Source: JAICYJ01 sp036263035 (GTDB lineage: Bacteria > Actinomycetota > Thermoleophilia > Gaiellales > JAICJC01). Taken from it: a stretch of DNA of 35,879 bases. Every line of letters begins with the position of its first letter. The first letter of the stretch is position 1. Location of the stretch: assembly GCA_036263035.1 (NCBI GenBank), contig DATAHR010000017.1:1-35879 (forward strand), in the 5' to 3' direction. The notes below the pieces were generated by a model. That model had not been told where the DNA came from. It searched no databases and was given only the letters and a program-made list of their open reading frames with translations. This document shows, piece after piece, positions 1 to 7,427 of the stretch. The translations under genes were made by a program, and so were the position numbers.

Positions 1-907
1 TCGAGAGCCGCACCAGCGGGTTGCCGTCGATCAGGAGCTGCTCCAGCTGCTCCCGGCGCGCCTCCAGCGGCAGGTCGACCAGCGGCCGGCGCTCGAGCTC
101 GAGCAGGTCGAACACGTAGTAGGCGGGCGAGCCCTCGCCGCGCTGCATCAGCGAGAAGCTGGGCCGGCCGCGGTCATCGAGCATGCAGAGCTCGCCGTCG
201 ACCACGCAGTCCGAGGTGCGCAGGGCGTGGGGGAGGGCGCGGGCCAGCATCGGGAACCTGCCGCCCATGTCGACTCCGCGGCGGCTGGTCAGTGTCGCGT
301 CGCCGCCCTCGAGCCGCGCGATCACGCGGTAGCCGTCCCACTTCACCTCGTACGTCCAATCGCCGCGGGTGGGCAGACGGTCGGACTGTGTTGCCAGCAT
401 TGGCGCGTAGGACGCCCGCTCGGCCCGTTCCTGCGGTCCGCCGGGGTCGTGCTTCTTGATCACCAGCCAGTTCTTCTCGTCGCCGCCGAGCCGGGCGGGG
501 ACCAGCGTCCACAGGCCGTGCACCCTGTCACCCTCGAGCCGCACGGTCAGTCCGCCGTCGCGCTTCTCCTCGACCAGCTCGTAGACGCCGTGATCCCAGA
601 TCTCCATCGTCCCGGCGCCGTACTCGCCCTTGGGAATGACGCCGGCAAAGGTCGCGTACTTCATCGGGTGGTCCTCGGTATGCACGGCGAGGTAGCGCTC
701 GCCCGGCTCGAGCGGGAGGCCCTTTGGCAGAGCCCAGCTCGCGAGGACGCCGTGCATCTCGAGCCGCAGGTCGTAGTGGAGGCGACGGGCATCGTGGCGC
801 TGGATCACGAAGACGGGCCGCCCGTCGCCACCGGCCGGCTCCCCGTCGCCGGCCGGCTCGGGGGTCTTGCCCGGCCGCCGCTTGCGGCGGTACTCGTCGA
901 GCGACAT
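1..907 (-). CDS. ligD: ATP-dependent DNA ligase D, phosphoesterase + ligase domains (3' end cut by window edge)
   Basis: Non-homologous end-joining ligase. The first 302 residues are visible and the frame is still open at the window edge. Residues about 30-155 are the 3'-phosphoesterase domain: the run QRHDARRLHYDLRLE places the family's catalytic residues at H38, H44, D46 and R48, and H80 sits in TEDHPMKYATFAG. The nucleotidyltransferase domain follows, with the adenylation lysine in EVKWDGYR (about K189), then VVDGEL and YYVFDLLEL. The protein begins with the phosphoesterase domain, so any polymerase domain would be C-terminal, as in Pseudomonas LigD and unlike mycobacterial Pol-PE-Lig. Its ATG overlaps the TGA of the upstream lipoprotein gene (TGATG), implying coupled translation. 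A Ku gene is expected nearby but is not in the window. The ligase identity is firm; the full length is unknown. Confidence 0.93.
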   Translation of the reverse strand, partial: MSLDEYRRKRRPGKTPEPAGDGEPAGGDGRPVFVIQRHDARRLHYDLRLEMHGVLASWALPKGLPLEPGERYLAVHTEDHPMKYATFAGVIPKGEYGAGTMEIWDHGVYELVEEKRDGGLTVRLEGDRVHGLWTLVPARLGGDEKNWLVIKKHDPGGPQERAERASYAPMLATQSDRLPTRGDWTYEVKWDGYRVIARLEGGDATLTSRRGVDMGGRFPMLARALPHALRTSDCVVDGELCMLDDRGRPSFSLMQRGEGSPAYYVFDLLELERRPLVDLPLEARREQLEQLLIDGNPLVRLS

Positions 908-1473
908 CAGGAGAAGCGGGCGATGCCCACGTGCGTCGCCTTCGCGGGGGTGTCGCCGAAGCGGTAGACGAGCAGGCCGCCCTGCTGCTTGCCGGGGACG
1001 GGGAAGACCAGCGAGCCGGTCACGGACTCGCCGGGGCCGAGCGTCTTCCCGATCAGCTGGCCGGCCACCTTCGCGGTTCCCGAGGCGAGGAAGGTGTGGT
1101 TCAGCGTGTTTCGCAGCCAGATCTGCGTTGGCGCGACGGTGCCGGGCTCGGTTCCGCCGGCGTTGCCGAGGCGCACTCGGAAGACGGCGTAGAGCTTGGT
1201 TCCCGGCGGTGAGATCGCGCCCGGCACCGAGCTCCGCCACTGCACCGCGATGATGCGCAGGGTGAGGTTGTCGAGGCTGAGCGTCTGGCCGGGTGCGGCG
1301 ACGGTGTAGACCTTGCCGTCGGGCAGCTTCGCGGTACCGGACGCGGGGAGGGTCTGGGCGGCGGGCACGGGCGCGGTGCCGCCGGATCCGCCGGTGGAGG
1401 CCGATCCGCTGCCGCCCATGCAGCCGGCGGCGAGCAGCGCGAGCAGGAGCAGGGCAACGAGTCGCATGCGCAC
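907..1473 (-). CDS. Small secreted lipoprotein, DUF4352-like beta domain
   Basis: Protein of about 188 aa. It opens with a short basic stretch, a leucine/alanine-rich hydrophobic segment and a lipobox LAAGC (Cys about 18), so it should be exported and lipid-anchored. A Gly/Ser/Thr/Pro-rich spacer follows, then a domain of about 120 aa with alternating hydrophobic strands (TLSLDNLTLRIIAVQW, KLYAVFRVRLGNAG, SVTGSLVFPVPG) resembling the DUF4352/telokin-like extracellular Ig fold. I chose GTG 1473 because a -10-like TACAGT (1485-1480) lies 6 nt before it; ATG 1467 is the alternative. The frame stays open upstream to 1731 through the repeat array, which I take as chance. It is coupled to ligD by a TGATG overlap. 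The function is unknown. Confidence 0.7.
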   Translation of the reverse strand: MRMRLVALLLLALLAAGCMGGSGSASTGGSGGTAPVPAAQTLPASGTAKLPDGKVYTVAAPGQTLSLDNLTLRIIAVQWRSSVPGAISPPGTKLYAVFRVRLGNAGGTEPGTVAPTQIWLRNTLNHTFLASGTAKVAGQLIGKTLGPGESVTGSLVFPVPGKQQGGLLVYRFGDTPAKATHVGIARFS

Positions 1474-1530
1474 GCGATGACTGTAGTGGAGCGCGCGACC
1501 CGGCCAACGGCGATGCGACGATCCGGTCAC

Positions 1531-1933
1531 GAGCGCCGACCCCGTGCTTTGAGACCGCCCGCCCGCGAAGCGGCCAGGCTCCATGGCGATCGCAACGATG
1601 GTGTGCCGATCGTGCCACGTGGCCCGACGGCCGGGTCTGACACCGCCTGGCCGCGCAGCGGCCGGGCCCCATGGCGATTGCAACGATCGTGTGCCGATCG
1701 CCCAACGGGGCCCGACGCTCGAGTTTGACACCGCCCTGGCCGCGGAGCGGCCAGGGCATCATCGAGAACGCAACAAACGTGTGCCGATCCTGCCACCTGG
1801 CCCGACGGCCTGCTTTGAGACCGCCTGGCCGCGCAGCGGCCCGGCTCCACGGCGTTCGCAACGATGGTGTGCCGATCGTGTCACGTGGCGCGACGGCCTG
1901 CTTTGAGACCGGCCGGCCGCGCAGCGGCCGGCC
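1531..1933. repeat. Tandem array of about five ~88-bp hairpin repeats
   Basis: This fills most of the roughly 480-bp gap between the lipoprotein gene and hisIE. The anchor GTGTGCCGATC recurs at 1601, 1689, 1779 and 1867 (spacings 88, 90, 88), with a degenerate first copy near 1531. Each unit carries GGCCCGACGGCC or a variant, then TGCTTTGAGACCG or a variant (1545-1557, 1811-1823 and 1899-1911 exact; TCTGACACCG and TTTGACACCG in units 2 and 3). A GC hairpin with a 3-nt loop follows, then CCATGGCGATCGCAACGAT or a variant. Unit 3 has an 11-bp perfect stem (GCCCTGGCCGC, loop GGA) and unit 5 a 10-bp perfect stem (GGCCGGCCGC, loop GCA, 1911-1933). The stems differ between units yet stay paired. The last hairpin lies 21 nt past the hisIE stop and could end his transcription. 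No coding content is convincing. Confidence 0.9.
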
Positions 1934-1953
1934 TTGCCGGCGCCGTCAGGGTC

Positions 1954-2574
1954 TCAGGCCTGCTTGGCGGCGGCCGCCCGGCGCCCGGCGAGCACCTCGA
2001 GCGGCGCCAGGGGGTCGATCCCGTCTCGTGCCAGCAGCAGCATCGAGTGGAACCACAGGTCGGCCACCTCCGCGATCAGCTCGCTGCTCCCGGGCGCCGC
2101 CAGCAGCACCTCGACCGCTTCCTCCCCGACCTTCCGCTGCGGCCCCTCGCGCTCGCCGCTCAGCATGTTCGCCACGTAGCTGCCTGCCGGATCGGCTCCG
2201 CGGCGCTCCTCGATCACCCTTGCCAGCTCCGACAACGTCGCCGGCCGCGGATCCGACCGGCGTGGCCCGAAGCAGGTCTCCTCGCCTGTATGGCACGCGG
2301 GGCCCGACGGCCGCACCCGCATCAGCAGCGTGTCGCCATCGCAGTCAACGGCGATCGACTCGACCTCCATCGTGTTGCCCGAGGTCTCGCCCTTCTTCCA
2401 GAGCCGCGCACGTGACCGGGAGTGGAAGTGCGCCAGCCCGGTCTCCCGTGTGGCGTCGAGCGCCTCCTGGTCGGCCCAGGCAACCATCAGCACGTCGCCC
2501 GTCCCTGCGTCCTGCACCACGCAGGTCACCAGCCGGCCGGGCTCCAGGGTCAGATTCTCACCGGCAGGCCGCAT
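1954..2574 (-). CDS. hisIE: Bifunctional phosphoribosyl-AMP cyclohydrolase / phosphoribosyl-ATP pyrophosphatase
   Basis: A 206-aa protein for histidine steps 2 and 3. Residues about 1-110 are the HisI cyclohydrolase: HSRSRARLWKKGETSGN, the metal-binding DCDGD segment and the zinc cysteines in ACHTGEETCF. Residues about 115-206 are the HisE pyrophosphohydrolase, an all-alpha MazG-like domain with GSYVANMLSGEREG and KVGEEAVEVLLAA. The HisI-HisE fusion is common in bacteria. The ATG at 2574 overlaps the end of hisF by 25 nt; no later start would keep the HisI core. It is the last gene of the minus-strand his operon and is followed directly by the hairpin repeat array. Confidence 0.96.
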   Translation of the reverse strand: MRPAGENLTLEPGRLVTCVVQDAGTGDVLMVAWADQEALDATRETGLAHFHSRSRARLWKKGETSGNTMEVESIAVDCDGDTLLMRVRPSGPACHTGEETCFGPRRSDPRPATLSELARVIEERRGADPAGSYVANMLSGEREGPQRKVGEEAVEVLLAAPGSSELIAEVADLWFHSMLLLARDGIDPLAPLEVLAGRRAAAAKQA

Positions 2575-3302
2575 GCGGCCACCTCCCGTTTCACCTCGGC
2601 GATGGAGTGGATCCCGTCATGGAAGATCGACGCCGCGAGCGCCGCCGAGGCACCCGCCTCCAGGGCCGCGGCCAGGTCGGACGGCCCTCCCGCGCCGCCC
2701 GATGCGATCACCGGCACCGTGACCGCTCCACAGACCGCCGCCACCAGGCCGACGTCGTACCCGGCCCGGGTGCCGTCGCTGTCGATGCTCGTCACCAGCA
2801 GCTCACCGGCGCCGCGCTCCGCCGCGTCCCTGGCCCAGGCGATGGCGTCACGCCCGGTCGGCCGGTGCCCGGCCGAGGCGTACGCCTTCCAGCTGCCGTT
2901 GCTGCGCGCCGCGTCGATCGCCACCACCACGCACTGCGTCCCGAAGCGGCCGGCCAGCTCGCTCACCAGCTCGGGCCGGTCGAGCGCCGCAGTGTTGACG
3001 CTGATCTTGTCGGCGCCCGCCAGCAGCAGCTCGCGCGCCTGCTCGGGCCCTGTGATGCCTCCGCCCACGCACAGCGGCACATCCACGCGCTCCGCCGCCC
3101 GTTCCACGGCCGCGAGCAGCTCCGGCCAGCGCTCGTCGCCGGCGCTGATGTTCAGCCACACGATCTCGTCCGCGCCCGCCTCGGCGTAGCGCTGCGCCGC
3201 GTCGACCGGGTCGCCGCAATCGCGCAGCGACTCGAAGTTGATGCCCTTGACCAGCCGTCCACCGCGGACGTCGAGGCAGGGGATGACGCGCCTACGCAGC
3301 AA
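2550..3302 (-). CDS. hisF: Imidazole glycerol phosphate synthase, cyclase subunit
   Basis: A 250-aa TIM barrel that uses ammonia from HisH to convert PRFAR to IGP and AICAR. The N-terminus RRRVIPCLDVRGGRLVKG carries the first catalytic aspartate (CLD), VCVGGGIT-type and SVNTAALDRP segments are present, and LLVTSIDSDGTRAGYD carries the second catalytic aspartate. PVIASGGAGG is the phosphate-binding loop. I chose the TTG at 3302 because HisF proteins begin 3-5 residues before the RxIPCLD strand; an open frame continues to 3455 but only as antisense of hisH. The start lies inside the end of hisH (11-nt overlap), fitting coupled synthesis of the two subunits. Identity is certain; the start is likely. 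Confidence 0.95.
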   Translation of the reverse strand: MLRRRVIPCLDVRGGRLVKGINFESLRDCGDPVDAAQRYAEAGADEIVWLNISAGDERWPELLAAVERAAERVDVPLCVGGGITGPEQARELLLAGADKISVNTAALDRPELVSELAGRFGTQCVVVAIDAARSNGSWKAYASAGHRPTGRDAIAWARDAAERGAGELLVTSIDSDGTRAGYDVGLVAAVCGAVTVPVIASGGAGGPSDLAAALEAGASAALAASIFHDGIHSIAEVKREVAACGLPVRI

Positions 3303-3858
3303 GCCAGCGCTCCAGCATCCGCCGGCCGTCCCCCGCGCTCTTCTCCGGGTGGAACTGCACGCCCTCGAGCCGGCCGCTGCGGACGACCGTCGGCACGTCC
3401 GTCCCATCGATCGGCGTTCGGCCGGCGACCACGTCGTCGTCACAGGCAACGGCATAGGAGTGGGCGAAGTAGCAGACGGCCGGCTCGCCGTCGCCGATCA
3501 CGTCGTTCCAGCCCATGTGCGGCACCCGCCGGGCCCAGTCGATCGGGCGCACGCTGCCCGGCAGAAGACCAAGGCACTCGATCCCGCCCTCGTCGGAGCG
3601 CTCGAACAGCAGCTGCATGCCCAGGCACACGCCGAGCAGCGGCGCCCGCGAGCCGCGAATGGCGGTGTCGAGTCCACGCTCGCGCAGCGCGCGCATGGCC
3701 GGGCCGGCCGCGCCCACCCCGGGCAGCACCAGCCGCTTGGCAGCGGCGACATCGGCGGGATCGCCCGTCACGCGCACCGGCGCCCCGATCCGCTCGAACG
3801 CGGCCCGGAGCGAGCGCAGGTTGCCGGCGCCGTAGTCGATCAGCGTCACCTCCGTCAC
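3292..3858 (-). CDS. hisH: Imidazole glycerol phosphate synthase, glutamine amidotransferase subunit
   Basis: A 188-aa class I glutamine amidotransferase that feeds ammonia to HisF. It shows the N-terminal LIDYGAGNLRSL, the oxyanion region VLPGVGA, the nucleophile elbow GVCLGMQLLFE with the catalytic cysteine, and the His-Glu pair in VQFHPEKS. The HisF-contact segment VPHMGWN is present. The GTG start at 3858 overlaps the TGA of hisCB by 4 nt (GTGA). Length is usual for the family (about 190-215 aa), slightly short at the C-terminus. Confidence 0.96.
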   Translation of the reverse strand: MTEVTLIDYGAGNLRSLRAAFERIGAPVRVTGDPADVAAAKRLVLPGVGAAGPAMRALRERGLDTAIRGSRAPLLGVCLGMQLLFERSDEGGIECLGLLPGSVRPIDWARRVPHMGWNDVIGDGEPAVCYFAHSYAVACDDDVVAGRTPIDGTDVPTVVRSGRLEGVQFHPEKSAGDGRRMLERWLAA

Positions 3859-5456
3859 ACCGAGCCCTTCGTGCTGGGGAGGGCTCCGGCGCGCGCCTCG
3901 TCGACCGAGACGGCCTGCCGCAGTGCCAGCGCCAGCGCCTTGAATGCCGCCTCGACGATGTGGTGGTCGTCGGCGCCGCCGCCGTCGAGATGGATCGCCA
4001 GCCGGCCGGCGCGCGAGAGGGAGTCGAAGAAGTGGGGGATGAGGCTCGCCGGCAGGCCGCCGATCCGCTCGCTGGAGAGCGGAAGGCCGACTGCGCTGTG
4101 CCCGCGCCCGCCGAGGTCGACGGTGGCGTGGCACAACGCCTCGTCGAGCGGAGCGCGGGCATCGCCGTAGCGGACGATCCCGGCACGGTCGCCGAGCGCC
4201 GCGTCGAGCGCCTGTCCGAGGGCGATGGCAACGTCCTCCACCGTGTGGTGCTCGTCCACCCACAGGTCGCCGGCGCACGTCAGCCGCAGGTCGGTGAGCG
4301 AGTGGAACGCCAGCGCGGTCAGCATGTGGTCGAGGAAGCCGATCCCCGTCGTCACCCGCGCCTCGCCCGAGCCGTCGAGCGTCCACTCGGCATCGATCAC
4401 CGTCTCGCGGGTCCGCCTCCGGACCGTGCCGGTCCGAGACCGCTCGCCGCGCTGCGCCGGTTCCGGGGTGAATCCCAGCGTCCGCAGGAGCAGATCGTTC
4501 TCCTGCGGCGCCCCCACCGTGATCCGCAGGCACGTGGGGAGCGCGTCGAACGTCCGAACGACGATGCCGGCGCCGAGCAGGCGGAGCGCCCACGCCTCGG
4601 CGTCCTCGCCTGTGTCGGCGAGGAGGAAGTTGGTGCAGGACGGGTGGACGCGCCATCCGGCGGCGGTCAGCGTCGCCGCCATGCGCTCCCGCTCCGCGAC
4701 GGTCGCCGCCACGTCCGCACGCATCGTCTCCACATCGGACAACGCCCGCAGCGCGAGCGCGTTCGAGAAGCTGGAGATGCTTCCCGGCGGGCGGATCGCC
4801 TCGAGCGCCCGCGCCAGCGGCTGCGGAGCGATCAGGTAGCCGACGCGGATGCCGGCGAGCGCGAACGCCTTGGACAGCGTGCGGACGACGGCCACGTCGT
4901 CGCGCTCGCGGACGAGCCCGGACAGATCCGTGCCGCCGAACTCGAGGTATGCCTGGTCGATCACCACCAGCCCGCCGTCCTGCTCCGGCACGTCCCCGGG
5001 CGCATCCTCGCCGGTCGGATTGTGCGGCGAGCAGACCCAGGTCAGCCTGGCGCCGTCCGGCTCCTCGCCGAGGGACGCGCCGGCCAGCCGGGTGACGCTG
5101 CCGTACACCGCATACGCCGGCGTCCTCGCATAGGCCCGGTCGCCCGGGGACAGCGCAAGCAGCGCGCACAGCATCAGCGCCTCGTCCGCGCCGGCGGTGA
5201 CCACGACCTGGTCGGCCGGGAAGCCGGCATACGCAGCCGCCGCCTCCCGCAGCGCCGTGTAGCGCGAGTCCGGATAGCCGTTGACGCCGATACCTGCGAG
5301 CCAGGCTGCGGATCCGGCATACCACGCCGGCGGTCGCGGCTGGGTGTTCTGGTCGAGCCGCACGACCGGCGTGCCGGCGGGGATGTGACGCTCCCAGCCC
5401 TCCTGCCACGTGTACGGCTCGATGTCGGCCAGGTCGGCCCGCACCAGCCCGCTCAC
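3855..5456 (-). CDS. hisCB: Fused histidinol-phosphate aminotransferase / imidazoleglycerol-phosphate dehydratase
   Basis: One uninterrupted 533-aa reading frame joins two normally separate enzymes. Residues 1 to about 330 are HisC, a PLP aminotransferase: VTAGADEALML, CSPHNPTG (about 143-149), VVIDQAYLEF and the PLP lysine in RTLSKAFALAG (about K197). A short Arg/Glu/Pro-rich linker (about 331-345) follows. Residues about 346-533 are HisB dehydratase (IGPD): GIGFLDHML, the metal motif DEHHTVED (about 401-408) and the second motif DDHHIVEA (about 496-503). I find no ATG, GTG or TTG at the domain junction that would leave a full IGPD; a GTG at ETVID falls inside its first strand. The GTG start at 5456 overlaps the hisG stop by 4 nt. 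The domain order follows the gene order hisC-hisB seen in many operons, so loss of one stop codon could have created the fusion. It would cover two non-consecutive steps, dehydration of IGP and transamination of the resulting imidazole-acetol phosphate. Confidence 0.93.
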   Translation of the reverse strand: MSGLVRADLADIEPYTWQEGWERHIPAGTPVVRLDQNTQPRPPAWYAGSAAWLAGIGVNGYPDSRYTALREAAAAYAGFPADQVVVTAGADEALMLCALLALSPGDRAYARTPAYAVYGSVTRLAGASLGEEPDGARLTWVCSPHNPTGEDAPGDVPEQDGGLVVIDQAYLEFGGTDLSGLVRERDDVAVVRTLSKAFALAGIRVGYLIAPQPLARALEAIRPPGSISSFSNALALRALSDVETMRADVAATVAERERMAATLTAAGWRVHPSCTNFLLADTGEDAEAWALRLLGAGIVVRTFDALPTCLRITVGAPQENDLLLRTLGFTPEPAQRGERSRTGTVRRRTRETVIDAEWTLDGSGEARVTTGIGFLDHMLTALAFHSLTDLRLTCAGDLWVDEHHTVEDVAIALGQALDAALGDRAGIVRYGDARAPLDEALCHATVDLGGRGHSAVGLPLSSERIGGLPASLIPHFFDSLSRAGRLAIHLDGGGADDHHIVEAAFKALALALRQAVSVDEARAGALPSTKGSV

Positions 5457-6313
5457 GGCACCAGGTTCTCGATCGGCAGCACGAGGATGCTGGAGGCGCC
5501 GGCCGAGCGCAGCGGCCCGAGCAGCTCGACGACCTGCCGTCGGTCGACGACGGCGTGCACGGCATGCATGCCCGATCGCGCGAGCGGCAGCACGGTCGGC
5601 GACTCCATGCCCGGCAGCAGGTCGACGATCCGGTCGAGCGAGCGGTCGGGCGCGTTCAGCATCAGGTAGCGCTGCCCGCGTGCGGCGATCACGCTCTGCA
5701 TCACGGTGGCCAGCGCGTCGGCCACGCGGCGATGCTCGTCGTCGAGATCAGGTCTGGCCAGCAGCACGGCCTCTGATTCGAGCACGGTCGCCACCGGCCG
5801 CAGGCCGTTCGACCGCAGCGTCTCGCCGCTCGAGACGAGGTCGCAGATGGCCTCGGCCGCGTCCAGCCTGGGTGCGAGCTCGACGGAGCCGTGGATCGGC
5901 ACGACCTGCACACCCACGCCCGCCTCGGCGAAGAAGCGCTCGGTGGTGCGTGGGTAGGCCGTCGCAACCCGCTTGCCGGCCAGGTCGGCCGGCGCCTGCA
6001 CCGCGGAGTCGTTGGCCACGGCCAGGTCGAGGCGGCAGGCGCCGAAGCCGAGCGGGAGCAGCTCCTCCGCCCGGGTGCCGGCCTCGACCAGCTGGTTGCG
6101 TCCCGCGATGGCGGTCTCGACAGCGCCGTCGGCCGCCCACGTCGGGATGTCGTCGGACCGCGCGAACAGCACCTCGATGTCCCACTGCGAGCAGTGCGAG
6201 TAGAGGGCGCGGCCGTTCGCCTCGACCTCGATGCCGGCCGCGCGCGCGAGGTCGAGCGCGGGAGCGTGCATGCGGCCCTTGGACGGCAGGGCCAGGCGGA
6301 AGGGACGTGTCAC
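5453..6313 (-). CDS. hisG: ATP phosphoribosyltransferase (long form)
   Basis: First and committed step of histidine synthesis (ATP + PRPP). The 286-aa length and the C-terminal segment after about residue 210 (ESPTVLPLARSGMHAVHAVV ... SILVLPIENLVP) match the long, HisZ-independent form with an ACT-like histidine-binding domain, so feedback inhibition is expected. N-terminal features are RLALPSKGRM, SDDIPTWAADGAVETAIAGRNQL and GACRLDLAVAN; the PRPP-loop region is DLVSSGETLRSNGL. The GTG start at 6313 overlaps the stop of the TrpR-like gene by 4 nt (GTGA). The open frame beyond this start is a shadow of that gene. Confidence 0.95.
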   Translation of the reverse strand: MTRPFRLALPSKGRMHAPALDLARAAGIEVEANGRALYSHCSQWDIEVLFARSDDIPTWAADGAVETAIAGRNQLVEAGTRAEELLPLGFGACRLDLAVANDSAVQAPADLAGKRVATAYPRTTERFFAEAGVGVQVVPIHGSVELAPRLDAAEAICDLVSSGETLRSNGLRPVATVLESEAVLLARPDLDDEHRRVADALATVMQSVIAARGQRYLMLNAPDRSLDRIVDLLPGMESPTVLPLARSGMHAVHAVVDRRQVVELLGPLRSAGASSILVLPIENLVP

Positions 6314-6603
6314 GTCCGGCCCCCGATGCGGTCGAGCACGAGCCGGTAGCCGCCCTCGCCGTGGCGCAGCCAGTGCGCGACCCTGGTCACGGTGGCCGTG
6401 GAGGCGTGCAGCTCCGCCGCCACGCGTGCGTACGGGGTGCCCTGGTCGAGCATGCGCGCGGCCTGCCAGCGGTGGGACAGCGACTCCAGCTCGTGCAGGG
6501 AGCAGATGTCGCGCAGGAAGGCGGCCGCCTCCTCCCGCGTGCGAAGGGCGAGCAGCGCGTCGCACAGCTCGTCGATCGCCGGTGTCCTCCAGTCCTCAGC
6601 CAC
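6310..6603 (-). CDS. TrpR/YerC-family regulator, candidate repressor of the his genes
   Basis: A 97-aa all-helical protein of the Trp-repressor-like superfamily (YerC/YecD type). It has the family's four-helix dimer part (ELCDALLALRTREEAAAFLRD, SLHELESLSHRWQAARML) and the helix-turn-helix around TPYARVAAELHASTATVTRV, with WLRHGEGGY after it as in YerC. It heads the his operon, overlapping hisG by 4 nt, and its GTG start lies 17 bp from divergent hisA. The -10-like TAAAAT (6618-6613) is 9 nt before the GTG, with no ribosome binding site. From memory, TrpR-family regulators have been predicted by comparative genomics to control his genes in Firmicutes. Position and fold make a histidine-responsive autorepressor the best reading, but ligand and operator are inferred. 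Confidence 0.88.
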   Translation of the reverse strand: MAEDWRTPAIDELCDALLALRTREEAAAFLRDICSLHELESLSHRWQAARMLDQGTPYARVAAELHASTATVTRVAHWLRHGEGGYRLVLDRIGGRT

Positions 6604-6605
6604 AG

Positions 6606-6621
6606 TGCTAGCATTTTAGCA
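6606..6621. promoter_or_regulatory. Shared divergent promoter and candidate operator between the TrpR-like gene and hisA
   Basis: The two genes are 17 bp apart. The inverted repeat TGCTA-N6-TAGCA (6606-6610 / 6617-6621) spans almost the whole gap and reaches the A of the hisA ATG. Overlapping -10-like boxes are TAGCAT for hisA (6609-6614, 6 nt before ATG 6621) and TAAAAT for the regulator (6618-6613, 9 nt before GTG 6603). A repressor bound here would block both promoters. No good -35 hexamer is visible on either side. The TrpR-like regulator is the obvious candidate ligand for this site (inference). Confidence 0.6.
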
Positions 6622-7355
6622 TGCTGAAACGCGATAACGAGGAGCGGCCGCGCGTCGTGCCGGCCATCGACCTGCTGGACGGCCGGGTGGTGCGGCTGCG
6701 GCAGGGCAGGTTCGATGAGGTGACGGAGTTCCCGGTTGACCCCGAGCGGGTGGCGGCCGAGTTCGCGGAGCAGGGCGCCACGCTGCTGCACGTGATCGAC
6801 CTGTCCGCCGCCCGCGACGGGGTGCGGCCGCCGGCGCATGCCGCCCTGCTCCGCCGGCTGGTCGAGAGCTCCGGAATGGCGGTGCAGGTGGGCGGTGGCA
6901 TCCGCAGCGAAGCGGACGTGCACGACGTGCTCGAGCTCGGCGTCGCCCGCGTGCTGATCGGGACGCTGGCCGCCGTGCAGCCCGATCTTGCCGGCCGCCT
7001 CGCGGCGGAGACGGTGCGCGTCGCCGTGGCTGCAGACGTCCTCGACGGCACGGTGCGCGCGGCGGCGTGGCTGCAGGACACCGGGGCCCCGGCCGAGACG
7101 TTCGTCCAGCGGCTGGCGGAGGCCGGCGTCCGCGACTTCCTCGTCACCGCCATCGACCGCGACGGCACGGGCGCGGGGCCCGACACGGACCTGCTGCTGC
7201 GCCTGCGGCCGCATGTCCCGGGCCTGCTGATGGCGGCGGGCGGCATCGGCTCGCCGGACGACGTGGCCGCGGCCGTGCGCGCGGGTGCCGACTGCGCCGT
7301 GATCGGACGGGCGCTCTACGACGGGTCGATGACGAGGATGCCCGACATCACATGA
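6621..7355 (+). CDS. hisA: ProFAR isomerase (HisA)
   Basis: A 244-aa TIM barrel that isomerises ProFAR to PRFAR. The N-terminal catalytic aspartate is in VVPAIDLLDGRVVRLRQG, GIRSEADVHDVLELGVARVLIGT is present, the second catalytic aspartate is in AVAADVLDG, the phosphate loops are VQVGGGIR and MAAGGIGS, and VTAIDRDGTGAGPD matches the family. Actinobacterial homologues are often the dual HisA/TrpF enzyme PriA; whether this one also isomerises PRA cannot be settled by eye. It is transcribed away from the other his genes and is probably leaderless. It is followed by 72 bp holding a GACCCGGGTC palindrome (7410-7419) before a convergent gene; I see no clear terminator there. Confidence 0.94.
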   Translation: MLKRDNEERPRVVPAIDLLDGRVVRLRQGRFDEVTEFPVDPERVAAEFAEQGATLLHVIDLSAARDGVRPPAHAALLRRLVESSGMAVQVGGGIRSEADVHDVLELGVARVLIGTLAAVQPDLAGRLAAETVRVAVAADVLDGTVRAAAWLQDTGAPAETFVQRLAEAGVRDFLVTAIDRDGTGAGPDTDLLLRLRPHVPGLLMAAGGIGSPDDVAAAVRAGADCAVIGRALYDGSMTRMPDIT

Positions 7356-7427
7356 CCGCGCGTTCTGAGCGTTCGGGAGCCAAGCAGCGCAAGCATCGAG
7401 GGAGCGCCTGACCCGGGTCGCGGGCGT

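Noticed and set aside
1531..1933. CRISPR array
   Set aside because: The whole ~88-bp unit repeats including the would-be spacers, and no cas gene is present.
1671..5669. Plus-strand open frame of 1332 codons across the his operon
   Set aside because: It runs antisense to hisIE, hisF, hisH and hisCB, is extremely Arg/Pro/Ala-rich and has no domain; it is a by-product of high GC.
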